This document shows, in pieces, positions 23,862 through 32,930 of a stretch of 64,000 nt of DNA. The notes under the pieces are model-generated. The model had not been told where the DNA came from and did not search any database. It was given only the letters and a program-made list of their open reading frames with translations. Origin of the DNA: an uncultured Fluviicola sp. (GTDB lineage: Bacteria; Bacteroidota; Bacteroidia; Flavobacteriales; Crocinitomicaceae); contig NZ_CAMLDC010000003.1 in the NCBI RefSeq assembly GCF_946478805.1, forward strand, positions 1 to 64,000, given 5' to 3'. Position 1 is the first letter of the stretch, and every line of letters starts with the position of its first letter. A program made the position numbers and the translations under genes.

Positions 23862-24827
23862 CTATTTATTCTTATCGATTTCCTTTTGGATATCTTCCAG
23901 AATACTATTATTCAATTTATCATCTTCCTCCTCTAACGAAGGTCTGTTTTTCGTAATAATGAATGAGATTCCTATTTCATGGGAACCTGCACTATATTTT
24001 CTCAACTTGGTATAGCTGTAGTCATAACCATACGTTATCGCCAAACGACTTTTCAACCTGATACCCAGAAAAATCCCCATCGCATCCTTTGTTCTAAAAT
24101 TCAAACCGCCAAAGAACTTATCCTTGTAAGTCAATTGTGCCAGAATGGAAATCTGAGAAGGGACCGGTTTGGTGTATCTGAACAGGATTGCAGGTCTCAA
24201 TTCCCAATTTTTCTTAAACACAAACTTGTATGAACTCATGAATGTGTAATGGAACTGCAAATTCTGATTGTATGAATTGAAATTCAATCCTTTCCCAATC
24301 AAATGATCGATGGTACCGCTGAACTCAAACTTGTCACTGTACAATCTGAAACCGGTATTTACGTCAAACGCATTTCCCGAATAACTGTTTCCGGTAAAAA
24401 TGGGATCACCCGGATCAGCAATAACTGCATCATATAAACGAACACGGTACTGAACAAAACCCGGACGGATACCTAAGCCCATCTTCCATTTCTTGTTCAT
24501 CTTGATCTGGTATCCGTAATTCAGGTATACTCCTGTCTTCCCCAACAAACCTGTCTGTTCGGTCAGTAGTTGTATCCCATAACCATGTTTTGCCTTATTC
24601 TTGAACGACCCGTGAAAATTCAAATAGAAATTTTTGGGAGCATCCTTAAATCCAACCCATTGATTTCTATTGAAAAAGCTCACTTCGTGGTAATTCGTAC
24701 TCCCAACATATGCGGGAGAGTAATGCAATGGATTTGCGAACACATTTGTAAATAAACTTTGTTGCTGTCCGTATGAAACAAAGAACAGAATAACAAATAA
24801 GCTTGTGATAAAATTCTTCTTGCTCAT
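23862..24827 (-). CDS. PorP/SprF family type IX secretion membrane protein (copy 1)
   Basis: A 321-residue outer membrane protein with signal peptide (FITSLFVILFFVSYGQ) and the family N-terminus LFTNVFANPLHYSPAYVGS, then beta-barrel strands (HGYGIQLLTEQTGLLGKTG, FFGGLNFRTKDAMGIFLGIR, ITYGYDYSYTKL). The C-terminus is acidic and helical, unlike copy 2. It starts one base after the stop of the 1140-residue adhesin-like protein and ends 4 bp before the next one, so it sits between two possible clients. By family knowledge it should assist surface delivery of the protein encoded just upstream. Confidence 0.9.
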   Translation of the reverse strand: MSKKNFITSLFVILFFVSYGQQQSLFTNVFANPLHYSPAYVGSTNYHEVSFFNRNQWVGFKDAPKNFYLNFHGSFKNKAKHGYGIQLLTEQTGLLGKTGVYLNYGYQIKMNKKWKMGLGIRPGFVQYRVRLYDAVIADPGDPIFTGNSYSGNAFDVNTGFRLYSDKFEFSGTIDHLIGKGLNFNSYNQNLQFHYTFMSSYKFVFKKNWELRPAILFRYTKPVPSQISILAQLTYKDKFFGGLNFRTKDAMGIFLGIRLKSRLAITYGYDYSYTKLRKYSAGSHEIGISFIITKNRPSLEEEDDKLNNSILEDIQKEIDKNK

Positions 24828-24828
24828 C

Positions 24829-27800
24829 TTAATCTCGTTTTCTTAACACCATTAATACTCCTTTGTAGATATCCGGATCAGCATTTGCATTCAGCTGGAT
24901 CACATACAAGTAATTTCCGTCCGGAACCGGCTCACCTTTATAGGTTCCATCCCATGGATTGTCATAACCATCCGATGTGAAAACGGTTTGTCCCCATTCA
25001 TTATAAATTTCAATATGCGCATTCGGATAACCCAATTTCAAGAAGTCCAGTTTCCATACATCATTTGAACTATCTCCATTGGGAGAAATAATCGTTGGAA
25101 TCAAAGTGCTGATTTCATTTGTAACGGTATTGATTGCTACAAATCGAATTGCACTGTCGATACAACCCAGTGCATTCGTAATTTGAAGCACGATATAGTA
25201 ATTGCCATTTCCATAATATGTATGGCTTGGGTCCATTGCAGTTGAAGAAGATCCATCTCCAAAATTCCAAGAATAAGTTACCGCGTAGTCTGATGTATCA
25301 ATGAAATTAAACACTGCCCCGATATTCATTCCTCCGTTTGAATTATAAAAGAATCCGGCATCCGGTAAGGGGTCAATAACTATAGGTGTAACAATCGTAT
25401 CCGAACAACCGTTTACGGTGGAAACAATATGTGTAATGGTATAGGTTCCTGCACTTGCAAATTGCTGGCTCACATTAGCCAAAGCCGCAGAACCTTGTCC
25501 GCCAAAATCGTAAAACCAATAATTGATGGTTTCCGAACTGGTGGAAGCATCCGTGAATGCAACCGTAACCTGGTTATTAGGACATGAATTTACAGAAGTG
25601 AAAGCTGCAACTGGTTTGTCATAAAGTGAAACGGAAATAGAAACAGTGTCCTTACATCCGTTTGAATTCGTTACGATCAATTCCACAGGATAGGTACCCG
25701 GAAGTGAATACGTGTGTGTCGGATTTTGAGTTGTTGATGTTTGCCCGGTGGCAAATTTCCAAGACCAATTGGTCAAAATTCCGGAACCCGGAAGCGAAAA
25801 GTCGTTAAATACAGTTGGAAGTCCTTCACAAACATTTGTTCCACTGAAGTTTGCAAACGGCGGAGCAACGAAATTGATCTGGATCGCATCCGAGACTACG
25901 TTGCATGTCCCGTTATTTGTAGAAGTCAAGGTCAGAATTACACTTCCATTTGAAATTTCAGTTGCTGTCGGAGTATAAATCGCATTCAAGGCATTAACGG
26001 ATGGCGTATAGTTCCCAAGTCCACCGCTCCAAACAGCTCCGAATCCGGTTCCGGTCACACTACCGTTCAACTGAACCTGAACTGCATTGGAACATTTCAA
26101 TTGATTCGGTCCCGCATCCACTTTTGGTGCATCGTTGATCAATACATATATACTATCCTGAACCGGAAGACAATTTCCATTGGAAGTCGATTCCAAATAA
26201 ATCCACACAAAACCTGCAGATGTATCTGCAACACTCGGAATGTAAGTACAGTTCAAAGAACTATTGTTCGGTGAAAAAATTCCCGACCCGCTTGTCGACC
26301 ATATCCCAGTATTTGAGGGTCCGCTAACTGTTCCGGACAGACTCACATTGGCATTATTCGCGCAAACGATCAACGTATCAGGGCCAGCGTCAACAACTGC
26401 TGCAGATGTAAAAACCACATTCATTGTATCCGTAACAGCAGCACAGGAAACAGCATTGGTAGATGTCAATACAAATTGAATACCGCCGGAAGTTATATCC
26501 GATGTTGAAGGAACATAATCCGCATTCAACGTGTTTGCATCGGGCAAGAACATCCCCGATCCATTCGAAGACCAGGTACCTGTTGCTGCGCCTCCACCAA
26601 CAATTCCATTCAGTTGGATAACTGCATTGTTTTCACAAATCGATTGATCCACGTTTGCATTCACGAGTGGAGCGGGAGTGATTTCCAGGTACATCGTATC
26701 CTTTGCAACCGGGCAAAAACCGGTAGTTGAAAGAATGATCCGGATCGGACTGATCAGCGTATCCAAGGGGCTCGGAACATACGTATTCGGAATCGCATTC
26801 AATCCGTTCTGAAAAGATCCGTACCCGTTACTCGACCAGGCACCTGTTACTGCTCCTCCACCAACATTTCCTGACAAGGTATAACTTATGTTTGCACAAA
26901 CTGTATCGTCCAAACCGGCATGTGAATAAGCTGTTGCGTAAAAATCCGTATTGAAGGCATAAGAAGCTCCTGAAGCCGCACCACCTCCGGTGATGATTCC
27001 CATTGTGAAAATATCCGACAGGTTCACAATCATGTTGTGACTATTCACCGGAACGTCTGTTGTGTTGAAGAAAATGCGGGCAGCAGTATATAATCCCGAT
27101 GTACCCGGAACAGGTTGGAACATTCCCGGGGTAATGAATCCCGGCATTCCATTCAAATAGAAGTTTCCTTCAAAACCTGAACGCGTTACCAAAATAATCC
27201 CCAAGGAATCCGCACTTGATCTTGAAAAGGCCATGTTATTATTCCCCTTGCAATTAATGCTCGGAACAACAGACGCACTCATTTCACAACCAAATCCTGA
27301 AACGTGATATACATAGACCGGCTTAGTTGATTTGATGTATAACAAATCTTCCGTCATTGGAATCTCCAACGTTTCCGAAGAATTGATCAAAGTTGTATTT
27401 GTACTTACTCCTGTTACTTCAATTGTGGAAGCATTCTGGGTCGCCAAAACATAAATCCGATCATGTGTTGAAGTTCCTTTGTAAATCGTGTAATCCGTCC
27501 CGATTGAAGGCGTGGGAATCAACTGGTCACCAATCATGTCCGAACATGCCGACTCAACCAATTGGCCATCAAACAAGGTGATTGCAACTGGTTTATTTGC
27601 CGAAACGATGGACCCTGCCAGGCTGGTAGCAGCAGAAACATTCACATCCCTGGCACTGTATGTTTGTCCGGCATTCAAGACAACCGAGAAACTTGCATTC
27701 GCCAAATGTCCCGTGATATCCGTACGCGGAGTAATCAGCACCGTTGTATTATTCATTGAAGCAACAATCTCAATTCCCGAATAGGTCGCCGGAGTTGTTG

Positions 27801-28251
27801 CTGCATTATTCCAAAATTTTTGAAATGGAGTATAGAAATTTGTTCCCAATGCCTTCCCTCCTTTCAGACTGAAACTTTCCTTGTTATTGGGAGCATTTAC
27901 TTCATAAACTGCATTGATCAATCCTGTCGATGAAATCTTGATCCCATTGTTTGAAATGGTATTTCCGGCCGGACTTTCAATCTGGGCGATGACGGAACTC
28001 AGGTTGATGCTGTCACTTGAAAATGTAGACATGTTCAAGGTCAACGGAACAAAAGCACCATTTGCAGGTTGCGAAACAGTAATGAAAGCGGGTTGGCCAT
28101 AGGTTTGAAAACGCAACATGACAGGAATCTGACCTACTCCACTTGAAACATCTGGAGCAGCAAACCAAAAAACGGTATCCCTCTGAGCTATGGAACTTAC
28201 GGTAGTAGTAAGTGAAAACGCAAGAAGAAAAAGTTGAATAAATCTGAACAT
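24829..28251 (-). CDS. Giant secreted adhesin-like protein with PKD repeats and type B sorting domain (copy 1)
   Basis: A 1140-residue protein. The start at 28251 is chosen because FRFIQLFLLAFSLTTTVSSI is a signal peptide; an upstream start adds 15 unlikely residues. Same plan as the 20156 protein: IgGFc-binding-like N-terminal region (FWFAAPDVSSG, IVASMNNTTVLITP, DMIGDQLIPTP), four to five NAN.D..IC / GTWSSNGSGMF / LNADYVPSTSDI repeats, PKD domains (WSWKFATGQTS, YSWNFGDGSSST) and a gliding-type C-terminal domain (ISPNGDSSNDVWKL ... NEWGQTVFTSDGYDNPWDGT). It is first in the operon, behind a -7 box at 28280. One repeat lacks a recognisable partner in copy 2, so the repeat numbers differ. Confidence 0.9.
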   Translation of the reverse strand: MFRFIQLFLLAFSLTTTVSSIAQRDTVFWFAAPDVSSGVGQIPVMLRFQTYGQPAFITVSQPANGAFVPLTLNMSTFSSDSINLSSVIAQIESPAGNTISNNGIKISSTGLINAVYEVNAPNNKESFSLKGGKALGTNFYTPFQKFWNNAATTPATYSGIEIVASMNNTTVLITPRTDITGHLANASFSVVLNAGQTYSARDVNVSAATSLAGSIVSANKPVAITLFDGQLVESACSDMIGDQLIPTPSIGTDYTIYKGTSTHDRIYVLATQNASTIEVTGVSTNTTLINSSETLEIPMTEDLLYIKSTKPVYVYHVSGFGCEMSASVVPSINCKGNNNMAFSRSSADSLGIILVTRSGFEGNFYLNGMPGFITPGMFQPVPGTSGLYTAARIFFNTTDVPVNSHNMIVNLSDIFTMGIITGGGAASGASYAFNTDFYATAYSHAGLDDTVCANISYTLSGNVGGGAVTGAWSSNGYGSFQNGLNAIPNTYVPSPLDTLISPIRIILSTTGFCPVAKDTMYLEITPAPLVNANVDQSICENNAVIQLNGIVGGGAATGTWSSNGSGMFLPDANTLNADYVPSTSDITSGGIQFVLTSTNAVSCAAVTDTMNVVFTSAAVVDAGPDTLIVCANNANVSLSGTVSGPSNTGIWSTSGSGIFSPNNSSLNCTYIPSVADTSAGFVWIYLESTSNGNCLPVQDSIYVLINDAPKVDAGPNQLKCSNAVQVQLNGSVTGTGFGAVWSGGLGNYTPSVNALNAIYTPTATEISNGSVILTLTSTNNGTCNVVSDAIQINFVAPPFANFSGTNVCEGLPTVFNDFSLPGSGILTNWSWKFATGQTSTTQNPTHTYSLPGTYPVELIVTNSNGCKDTVSISVSLYDKPVAAFTSVNSCPNNQVTVAFTDASTSSETINYWFYDFGGQGSAALANVSQQFASAGTYTITHIVSTVNGCSDTIVTPIVIDPLPDAGFFYNSNGGMNIGAVFNFIDTSDYAVTYSWNFGDGSSSTAMDPSHTYYGNGNYYIVLQITNALGCIDSAIRFVAINTVTNEISTLIPTIISPNGDSSNDVWKLDFLKLGYPNAHIEIYNEWGQTVFTSDGYDNPWDGTYKGEPVPDGNYLYVIQLNANADPDIYKGVLMVLRKRD

Positions 28252-28279
28252 ATGTAGGACTATCTCAGTTTGGAGTTCG

Positions 28280-28287
28280 CAAAGATA
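28280..28287 (-). promoter_or_regulatory. -7 box TATCTTTG of the adhesin/PorP operon
   Basis: On the minus strand TATCTTTG (TAnnTTTG) lies 28 bases before the ATG at 28251 and is followed by GCG, as is common at these promoters. At the -33 position only TTA-like sequence is present. It is the sole promoter-like signal before the five-gene T9SS operon. Confidence 0.55.
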
Positions 28288-28447
28288 GCTTAACAAGACT
28301 TATTTTTAACTAAAATTAAGAAAGCGAAACATGCCATTCACACAACCAAAGCCGAAGTTTAAAAATAAAAATCAGTTAGTTACGAATTTAACACCGATTT
28401 GAAACTACACAAAAAACACAACTATCCGGGTAGTTCAAACTGGTATT

Positions 28448-28924
28448 TTAGCGATGATTCGGAGGTAGTTCGGGTTTCAGTTTTGCAGCTCGGTCATGCA
28501 AGACAATACTACCGGTGACAGCTACATTCAGAGAGGAATTTCCCGGAAGTTTGATCACTTTTCTGCACTTGGCCAAAACGGAATCCGGAAGCCCTTGATC
28601 TTCAGATCCCAACAAGTAAATTGCACGCTTCGGATGCTCGAAATCGTGCAGGAATTCTGCATCGTCTGTTAATTCGATCGCAATCAGATGACAATCATAT
28701 GGAATATTTTCGCACAAATCCTCCAGGGAATCGTAATGAAAATAAGGAATCCGGGCCCATGTGCGGGTTACATCGGAAGACTGTTTCTTATAGCGCTTTC
28801 CTACCGTAAAAATATAGGAAGCTCCCAAAATATAGGCCGATCTCCAAAGTGTCCCGATGTTATGATCGGTTTTCGCATTAAATACACCAATTGCGCAATA
28901 ACCCTGAACATTTGAAGTTTTCAT
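28448..28924 (-). CDS. TrmH/SpoU-family RNA 2'-O-methyltransferase
   Basis: A 158-residue SPOUT methyltransferase. Three SpoU motifs are visible: HNIGTLWRSA (about 22-31, motif 1 with the conserved Arg), AIYLLGSEDQGLPDSVL (about 103-119) and IKLPGNSSLNVAVTGSIVLHDR (about 126-147), the last two forming the trefoil-knot SAM site. It is compact and lacks an N-terminal RNA-binding extension. It overlaps the upstream M14-type gene by four bases, so it belongs to the minus-strand operon 31277-28448. The RNA target (tRNA or rRNA) is unknown. Confidence 0.9.
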   Translation of the reverse strand: MKTSNVQGYCAIGVFNAKTDHNIGTLWRSAYILGASYIFTVGKRYKKQSSDVTRTWARIPYFHYDSLEDLCENIPYDCHLIAIELTDDAEFLHDFEHPKRAIYLLGSEDQGLPDSVLAKCRKVIKLPGNSSLNVAVTGSIVLHDRAAKLKPELPPNHR

Positions 28925-29901
28925 ATTGTCGGAATGGTGTTTTTATCCTGGACAAGCGCATTTCCGATATGGAAAATCGCATCTCCTTTATTTACCAAAG
29001 GAGCCTCATTGGTACAAATAATATATCCCTTCGAATTTGATTTGATTTTTCGCTCTGAAGAACCGTAAGGATCACTTACAAAACCCAGGAGATCTCCCTT
29101 TTCAACATATTGCCCATTTTTCACTTCCGAATGGAAAACACCTGATTGAGGAGCTCTCAACCATTTGGAAGACTTGATGATAATCGATTCGTTTTCAGTT
29201 GGTTCCAACTTGAAATTTTTCATGTGAAAATGGTTCAAAATACGTTGAATCCCAAGTAATCCTTCTTCTACGATAGTTTCATCAATGGAATTTGTCTTTC
29301 CCCCTTCAAACAAAAGGATTTTCTTCCCCATTTTATTTAGGGCCTCACGAACCGACTTTGATATGTATCCGGAATGGACAATGAATGGCGGATTAAAAAC
29401 AGTTGCCAGTTCCATACTGATCGGATCGGATAACAGGCAACGAACCTGGGCAATGTTGGAACGCTGCGCAGAACCAGTATGAAAGTCGATGACAATATCT
29501 ACATTCGGCGCAATCTGGTTCATGAACTGGTAAGCAAACTGACTTGCCAGTGAACCATTCTTTGAGCCAGGAAAACTGCGATTCAAGTCCCTTCCATCCG
29601 GTAACTCACGTTTCAAGTTCAGGTATCCGAAAATATTGAAAACAGGCAAACAAATGATAGTTCCTGCAATCGGTTTATTCCATTTTTTGCGGATCACCCT
29701 CCGAATGATTTCCATTCCATTGATCTCATCCCCATGCATTCCTGCCATCAACAGGACAATTGGTCCGTCCTTTACTGATCTTTCGACAAAAACAGGAACC
29801 TGAACCGGCGTATGTGTATGCAACTTCGCAACATCCATGCTTAGCTCAACACTCTGCCCGGGCAGAATTTCTTTTCCAAGTATGTAGAACTTTCGAGCCA
29901 T
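28921..29901 (-). CDS. Succinylglutamate desuccinylase/aspartoacylase-like M14 protein
   Basis: A 326-residue zinc-dependent M14-fold protein. The metal ligands appear as MAGMHGDEINGMEI (His and Glu, about 52-65) and VDIVIDFHTG (His, about 134-143); substrate Arg/Asn in DLNRSFPGS (about 104-112). The C-terminal third is a biotinyl-lipoyl-like beta domain (SGVFHSEVKNGQYVEKGDLLGFV). Relatives next to rimK are common in marine bacteria; a role in trimming or releasing glutamyl groups is a guess from the neighbourhood. It follows rimK by 2 bp and overlaps the TrmH-like gene by 4. Confidence 0.85.
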   Translation of the reverse strand: MARKFYILGKEILPGQSVELSMDVAKLHTHTPVQVPVFVERSVKDGPIVLLMAGMHGDEINGMEIIRRVIRKKWNKPIAGTIICLPVFNIFGYLNLKRELPDGRDLNRSFPGSKNGSLASQFAYQFMNQIAPNVDIVIDFHTGSAQRSNIAQVRCLLSDPISMELATVFNPPFIVHSGYISKSVREALNKMGKKILLFEGGKTNSIDETIVEEGLLGIQRILNHFHMKNFKLEPTENESIIIKSSKWLRAPQSGVFHSEVKNGQYVEKGDLLGFVSDPYGSSERKIKSNSKGYIICTNEAPLVNKGDAIFHIGNALVQDKNTIPTI

Positions 29902-29903
29902 TG

Positions 29904-30785
29904 TTATTTCTTCTTTACATTCTTCTCAATAAAGGCAATAATTTTTCCGGCAATATCAACACCAGTAGCGCGTTCGATACCTTCCAATCCGGGAGATGAA
30001 TTCACTTCCAAGACCAAGGGGCCGCGGGAAGACTGCAACAAGTCAACACCGGCAACGCCCAGCCCAACCGCATCTGCAGCTTTGATTGCCGTCGTTTTTT
30101 CTTCTTCTGTCAATTCCAGGATGGTTGCTGTTCCTCCCCGGTGCAGGTTGGAACGGAACTCCCCCTCTTTCCCTTGACGTTTCATCGCACCAACAACTTC
30201 TCCATCTACCACAAATGCCCGGATATCAGCACCTCCGGCTTCTTTAATAAATTCCTGAACAATTACACGTGCTTTCAGTCCGTTAAATGCCTCCAAAACA
30301 GATTGGGCAGCATTTTGGTTTTCAGCCAAGACGACACCTAATCCCTGGGTTCCTTCCAATAACTTCAGTACAACCGGAGCTCCTCCGGCAGATGAAACAA
30401 CATGTTCCACATTCCGGGAATAGTTTGTGAATACCGTTTTTGGAAGCCCGATCCCTTCTTTGGACAAAACCTGCAAACAACGCAGTTTGTCACGCGAGTG
30501 AACGATTCCCCTGGAACTGTTTACCGAAAAGACATTCATCATTTCAAACTGGCGAACCACAGCGGTACCATAGAAAGTAACCGATGCTCCGACACGGGGG
30601 ATAACCGCATCAAAACCCTCCAGGTACTCCGACCCATAAAATAAGGAAGGTCCTTTTTGTTCAATTTCGATATTGCAGCGCAAATGATCCACGATGTGGG
30701 CTTCGTGTCCGTGCTTTTCAGCCGCCTCAACCAATCGTCTGGTGGAATACAATTGCGGATTGCGTGATAAAATGGCAATTTTCAT
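29904..30785 (-). CDS. rimK: RimK, ribosomal protein S6 glutamate ligase
   Basis: A 293-residue ATP-grasp ligase. The start [18 protein letters not shown] and later motifs ([80 protein letters not shown]) are those of RimK, which adds glutamates to the C-terminus of ribosomal protein S6 and thereby tunes ribosome function. Metal ligands are in [10 protein letters not shown]. Upstream in the operon is a RimB-like protease gene, downstream an M14-type deacylase. Confidence 0.95.
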   Translation of the reverse strand: MKIAILSRNPQLYSTRRLVEAAEKHGHEAHIVDHLRCNIEIEQKGPSLFYGSEYLEGFDAVIPRVGASVTFYGTAVVRQFEMMNVFSVNSSRGIVHSRDKLRCLQVLSKEGIGLPKTVFTNYSRNVEHVVSSAGGAPVVLKLLEGTQGLGVVLAENQNAAQSVLEAFNGLKARVIVQEFIKEAGGADIRAFVVDGEVVGAMKRQGKEGEFRSNLHRGGTATILELTEEEKTTAIKAADAVGLGVAGVDLLQSSRGPLVLEVNSSPGLEGIERATGVDIAGKIIAFIEKNVKKK

Positions 30786-30830
30786 TCTTTTTCATGAAAG
30801 GCTCATCCCTTTCCTTCGATAATATATAAG

Positions 30831-31277
30831 TTACTTATTCTCGTATTTGTAGGAACAATTTGTTTTGGACGTATCTATCAGGAAACGTCTGTTCAGCAAC
30901 CTGCGACCTAATAATATGGGATTTCTCAAGCCCGTTCTTTCCGTTAGCGAAAATACGGTTTCATACGATTCTCCGAACAATTGAACAGTTCCTTTAACAA
31001 AAAATCGCTCTTGCGCCATTCCATTGGAACTTTTGACGATTTTCTTCTTAAAACTACTGAAAATAACTTCCTTGCCGGTGTAACCGGAGATCGCTTCATC
31101 CAGGAAAACCACGCGAAGCTGTTCCTGCTCATCAAATTCGATGATTTCAATGGATTGGCAATGCATCGAGCTGGAATAGGCTCCCGAGTCAATTTTTACC
31201 GGGACATTTTTCAATTCAAAACTGGGAAAGGAAACCAAATCCTTTCGCCCGATTATTCTCTTATTCGTCGATTCCAT
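30831..31277 (-). CDS. RimB-like retropepsin-type (ATP-dependent zinc protease family) protein
   Basis: A 148-residue protein of the family annotated as ATP-dependent zinc protease (DUF785), with a retropepsin-like fold: the Asp of KIDSGAYSSSMHC (about 28-40) lies in the D-S/T-G active site, and the second half has ERTGLRNPILLGRRLLNRRFLID. In Pseudomonas a RimB protease of this family works with RimK on S6; here it is the first gene of the same operon, 45 bp before rimK. The partner assignment is inference from synteny. Confidence 0.85.
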   Translation of the reverse strand: MESTNKRIIGRKDLVSFPSFELKNVPVKIDSGAYSSSMHCQSIEIIEFDEQEQLRVVFLDEAISGYTGKEVIFSSFKKKIVKSSNGMAQERFFVKGTVQLFGESYETVFSLTERTGLRNPILLGRRLLNRRFLIDTSKTNCSYKYENK

Positions 31278-31286
31278 ATTTCTCGT

Positions 31287-31294
31287 TATCTTTG
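31287..31294 (+). promoter_or_regulatory. -7 box TATCTTTG upstream of rplS
   Basis: Matches TAnnTTTG on the plus strand, 10 bases beyond the divergent RimB-like start. It would give rplS a leader of about 150 bases, room for the usual ribosomal-protein autoregulation, though no structure is obvious. A second TAATATTG at 31408-31415 is nearer and could be the real box. Confidence 0.4.
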
Positions 31295-31453
31295 TACAGA
31301 AGTTGTTATTCGATAATCGAAATTAGAAAAAAAGCGATTGAGAAGAGAAAAATGACTTCAAATAAAAAAAAGTTAGGGGAATAAATAATAAATTGAAAAA
31401 TTATTCCTAATATTGCACCCCCAATTATGGGATAGTGAAAGAAAATTAGAGTC

Positions 31454-31813
31454 ATGGATTTTATCAGAGAGCTTCAAAAAGAACTAGTAGAATTGAAAGA
31501 ATTCCCAGCATTTGGCGCTGGAGATACAGTAACAGTATCATACAAAATTAAAGAGGGAAACAAAGAGCGTATTCAGCAGTTTCAAGGTGTTGTTTTACAA
31601 CGTCGCGGACAAGGTACAACTGAAACGTTTACAGTTCGCAAAATGTCAGGAAACGTAGGTGTTGAGCGTATCTTCCCTATTTCTTCTCCTTTCATTGATA
31701 CCATTACAGTTAACAAACGTGGAGCTGTACGTCGTGCACGTATCTTCTACTTCCGTGGTCTTACTGGTAAAGCAGCACGTATCAAGGAAAAAAGAAGCTT
31801 CTCTCACTCATAA
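31454..31813 (+). CDS. rplS: Large ribosomal subunit protein bL19
   Basis: A 119-residue protein matching L19 along its whole length: [20 protein letters not shown] (about 20-39), [34 protein letters not shown] and [20 protein letters not shown] near the end. L19 sits at the interface between the two ribosomal subunits. It is a lone gene with an upstream box at 31287 and a strong terminator at 31840-31873. Confidence 0.97.
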   Translation: MDFIRELQKELVELKEFPAFGAGDTVTVSYKIKEGNKERIQQFQGVVLQRRGQGTTETFTVRKMSGNVGVERIFPISSPFIDTITVNKRGAVRRARIFYFRGLTGKAARIKEKRSFSHS

Positions 31814-31839
31814 GCCGAAGATTAAATCTCAATATATCG

Positions 31840-31873
31840 TCCCGACGTTCGCTTTGCGAAGTCGGGATTTTTT
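31840..31873 (+). terminator. Rho-independent terminator of rplS
   Basis: Stem TCCCGAC/GTCGGGA (31840-31846 with 31861-31867) extended by TTCGC/GCGAA inside, closing on a TTT loop, followed by a T6 run. Confidence 0.95.
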
Positions 31874-31914
31874 ATGCTTTATTGTTTGGCATCAACTTTG
31901 TTTGAACGGGAATC

Positions 31915-32703
31915 ATGAAAATTATTCCATTTCTCTTGCCTCTTCTAATCATCCACGCTTGCACCGGACAAACCAAATCAGGCTCTTCAACTCAGAAACC
32001 AACTGAAACTGCAGGCAACACAATTATCACTGACCCAATTCAGGAACTTTACAATCAATACCAGGGAAATCACGAACAAAGTGTTTCCAGCGGAACGGTA
32101 AACAATGGAAGCCTCCAAAACGGGAAACTATTTCCTTTTAAAGGCGCGAACTTCATTTATTTCGATTCAACCAGCTATCTAAGCAAGCATGCATTCACCA
32201 ATGAAAAAGTATACCAAACAGTTTTGGCGACTTACCGGCAATTTGAATCAAAGCTTACACGGTTCGAATTCGGGCTTATGGAATGTTCCAATGAACACGG
32301 TGGTAAAATCTGGCCACACAGGACACATCAGAATGGTTTGAGCGTCGATTTCATGTCGCCTCTTCTTAAAGATGGAACTTCCTGTACAGATTTCAATACT
32401 GTTGGACTTCCCCATTACCTGATGGATTTTGATGACAACGGAATTTATACTGAAGACTCCGCCTCCCCCATAGACTTCAACCTAATTGCCAGGCACCTGT
32501 TGGAACTCAACACACAAGCCAAACAGAACGGTTTGAAGATTGAAAAGGTCATCTTGAAGATTGCTTTGAAAGATAACTTATTCGCTACAGAATATGGGAA
32601 GAAGCTGAAAAACAGTGGAATTTATTTCGCCGTCAATCTGAGTGATCTGATCGATTCCCTGCATGATGATCATTATCACGTGGATTTTAGTATTCTTAAA
32701 TAA
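31915..32703 (+). CDS. Penicillin-insensitive murein endopeptidase-like lipoprotein (M74 type)
   Basis: A 262-residue protein with a lipoprotein signal (LLPLLIIHACTG, Cys at about 17). The catalytic LAS-type metallopeptidase signature is seen at GKIWPHRTHQNGLSVDFM (about 125-142, H-x-x-H...D) and HDDHYHVDF at the end (about 250-258), matching MepA-like (M74) D-Ala-endopeptidases that cut peptidoglycan cross-links. It should act in the periplasm, anchored to a membrane. The N-terminal third (31-75) is a linker rich in Ser, Thr, Asn and Gln. Start codon ATG 31915 stands 40 bases beyond the rplS terminator. Confidence 0.8.
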   Translation: MKIIPFLLPLLIIHACTGQTKSGSSTQKPTETAGNTIITDPIQELYNQYQGNHEQSVSSGTVNNGSLQNGKLFPFKGANFIYFDSTSYLSKHAFTNEKVYQTVLATYRQFESKLTRFEFGLMECSNEHGGKIWPHRTHQNGLSVDFMSPLLKDGTSCTDFNTVGLPHYLMDFDDNGIYTEDSASPIDFNLIARHLLELNTQAKQNGLKIEKVILKIALKDNLFATEYGKKLKNSGIYFAVNLSDLIDSLHDDHYHVDFSILK

Positions 32704-32716
32704 GAACGGATCAGAA

Positions 32717-32809
32717 TGTAATTCCGCAATATTACGTCATGAACTCAAATTAAATACATTAAAGAATTGATAAACAATTGATTAAAAAACGTAATATTGC
32801 GTTATTACA
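32717..32809. repeat. 93-bp element with 21-bp terminal inverted repeats
   Basis: The arms 32717-32737 (TGTAAT-TC-CGCAATATTACGT) and 32789-32809 (ACGTAATATTGCG-TT-ATTACA) are complementary at 19 of 21 positions and enclose 51 bases. It lies between the murein endopeptidase and M28 peptidase genes. No ORF. It could be a MITE-like insertion, a terminator pair or an operator. Confidence 0.8.
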
Positions 32810-32930
32810 TCAAAAAAAACTTCCCGCAAAACCAATCACTCATTAAAAATACACCCTCAGGTTATTTTCATTTTTCATTTCATTAAATGCATTAACTTTC
32901 CAATTGTACCAGCTAGCTCATACAACAATT

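Noticed and set aside
31287..31453. Ribosomal-protein leader riboregulator before rplS
   Set aside because: Long leader but no clear conserved hairpin could be drawn by eye.
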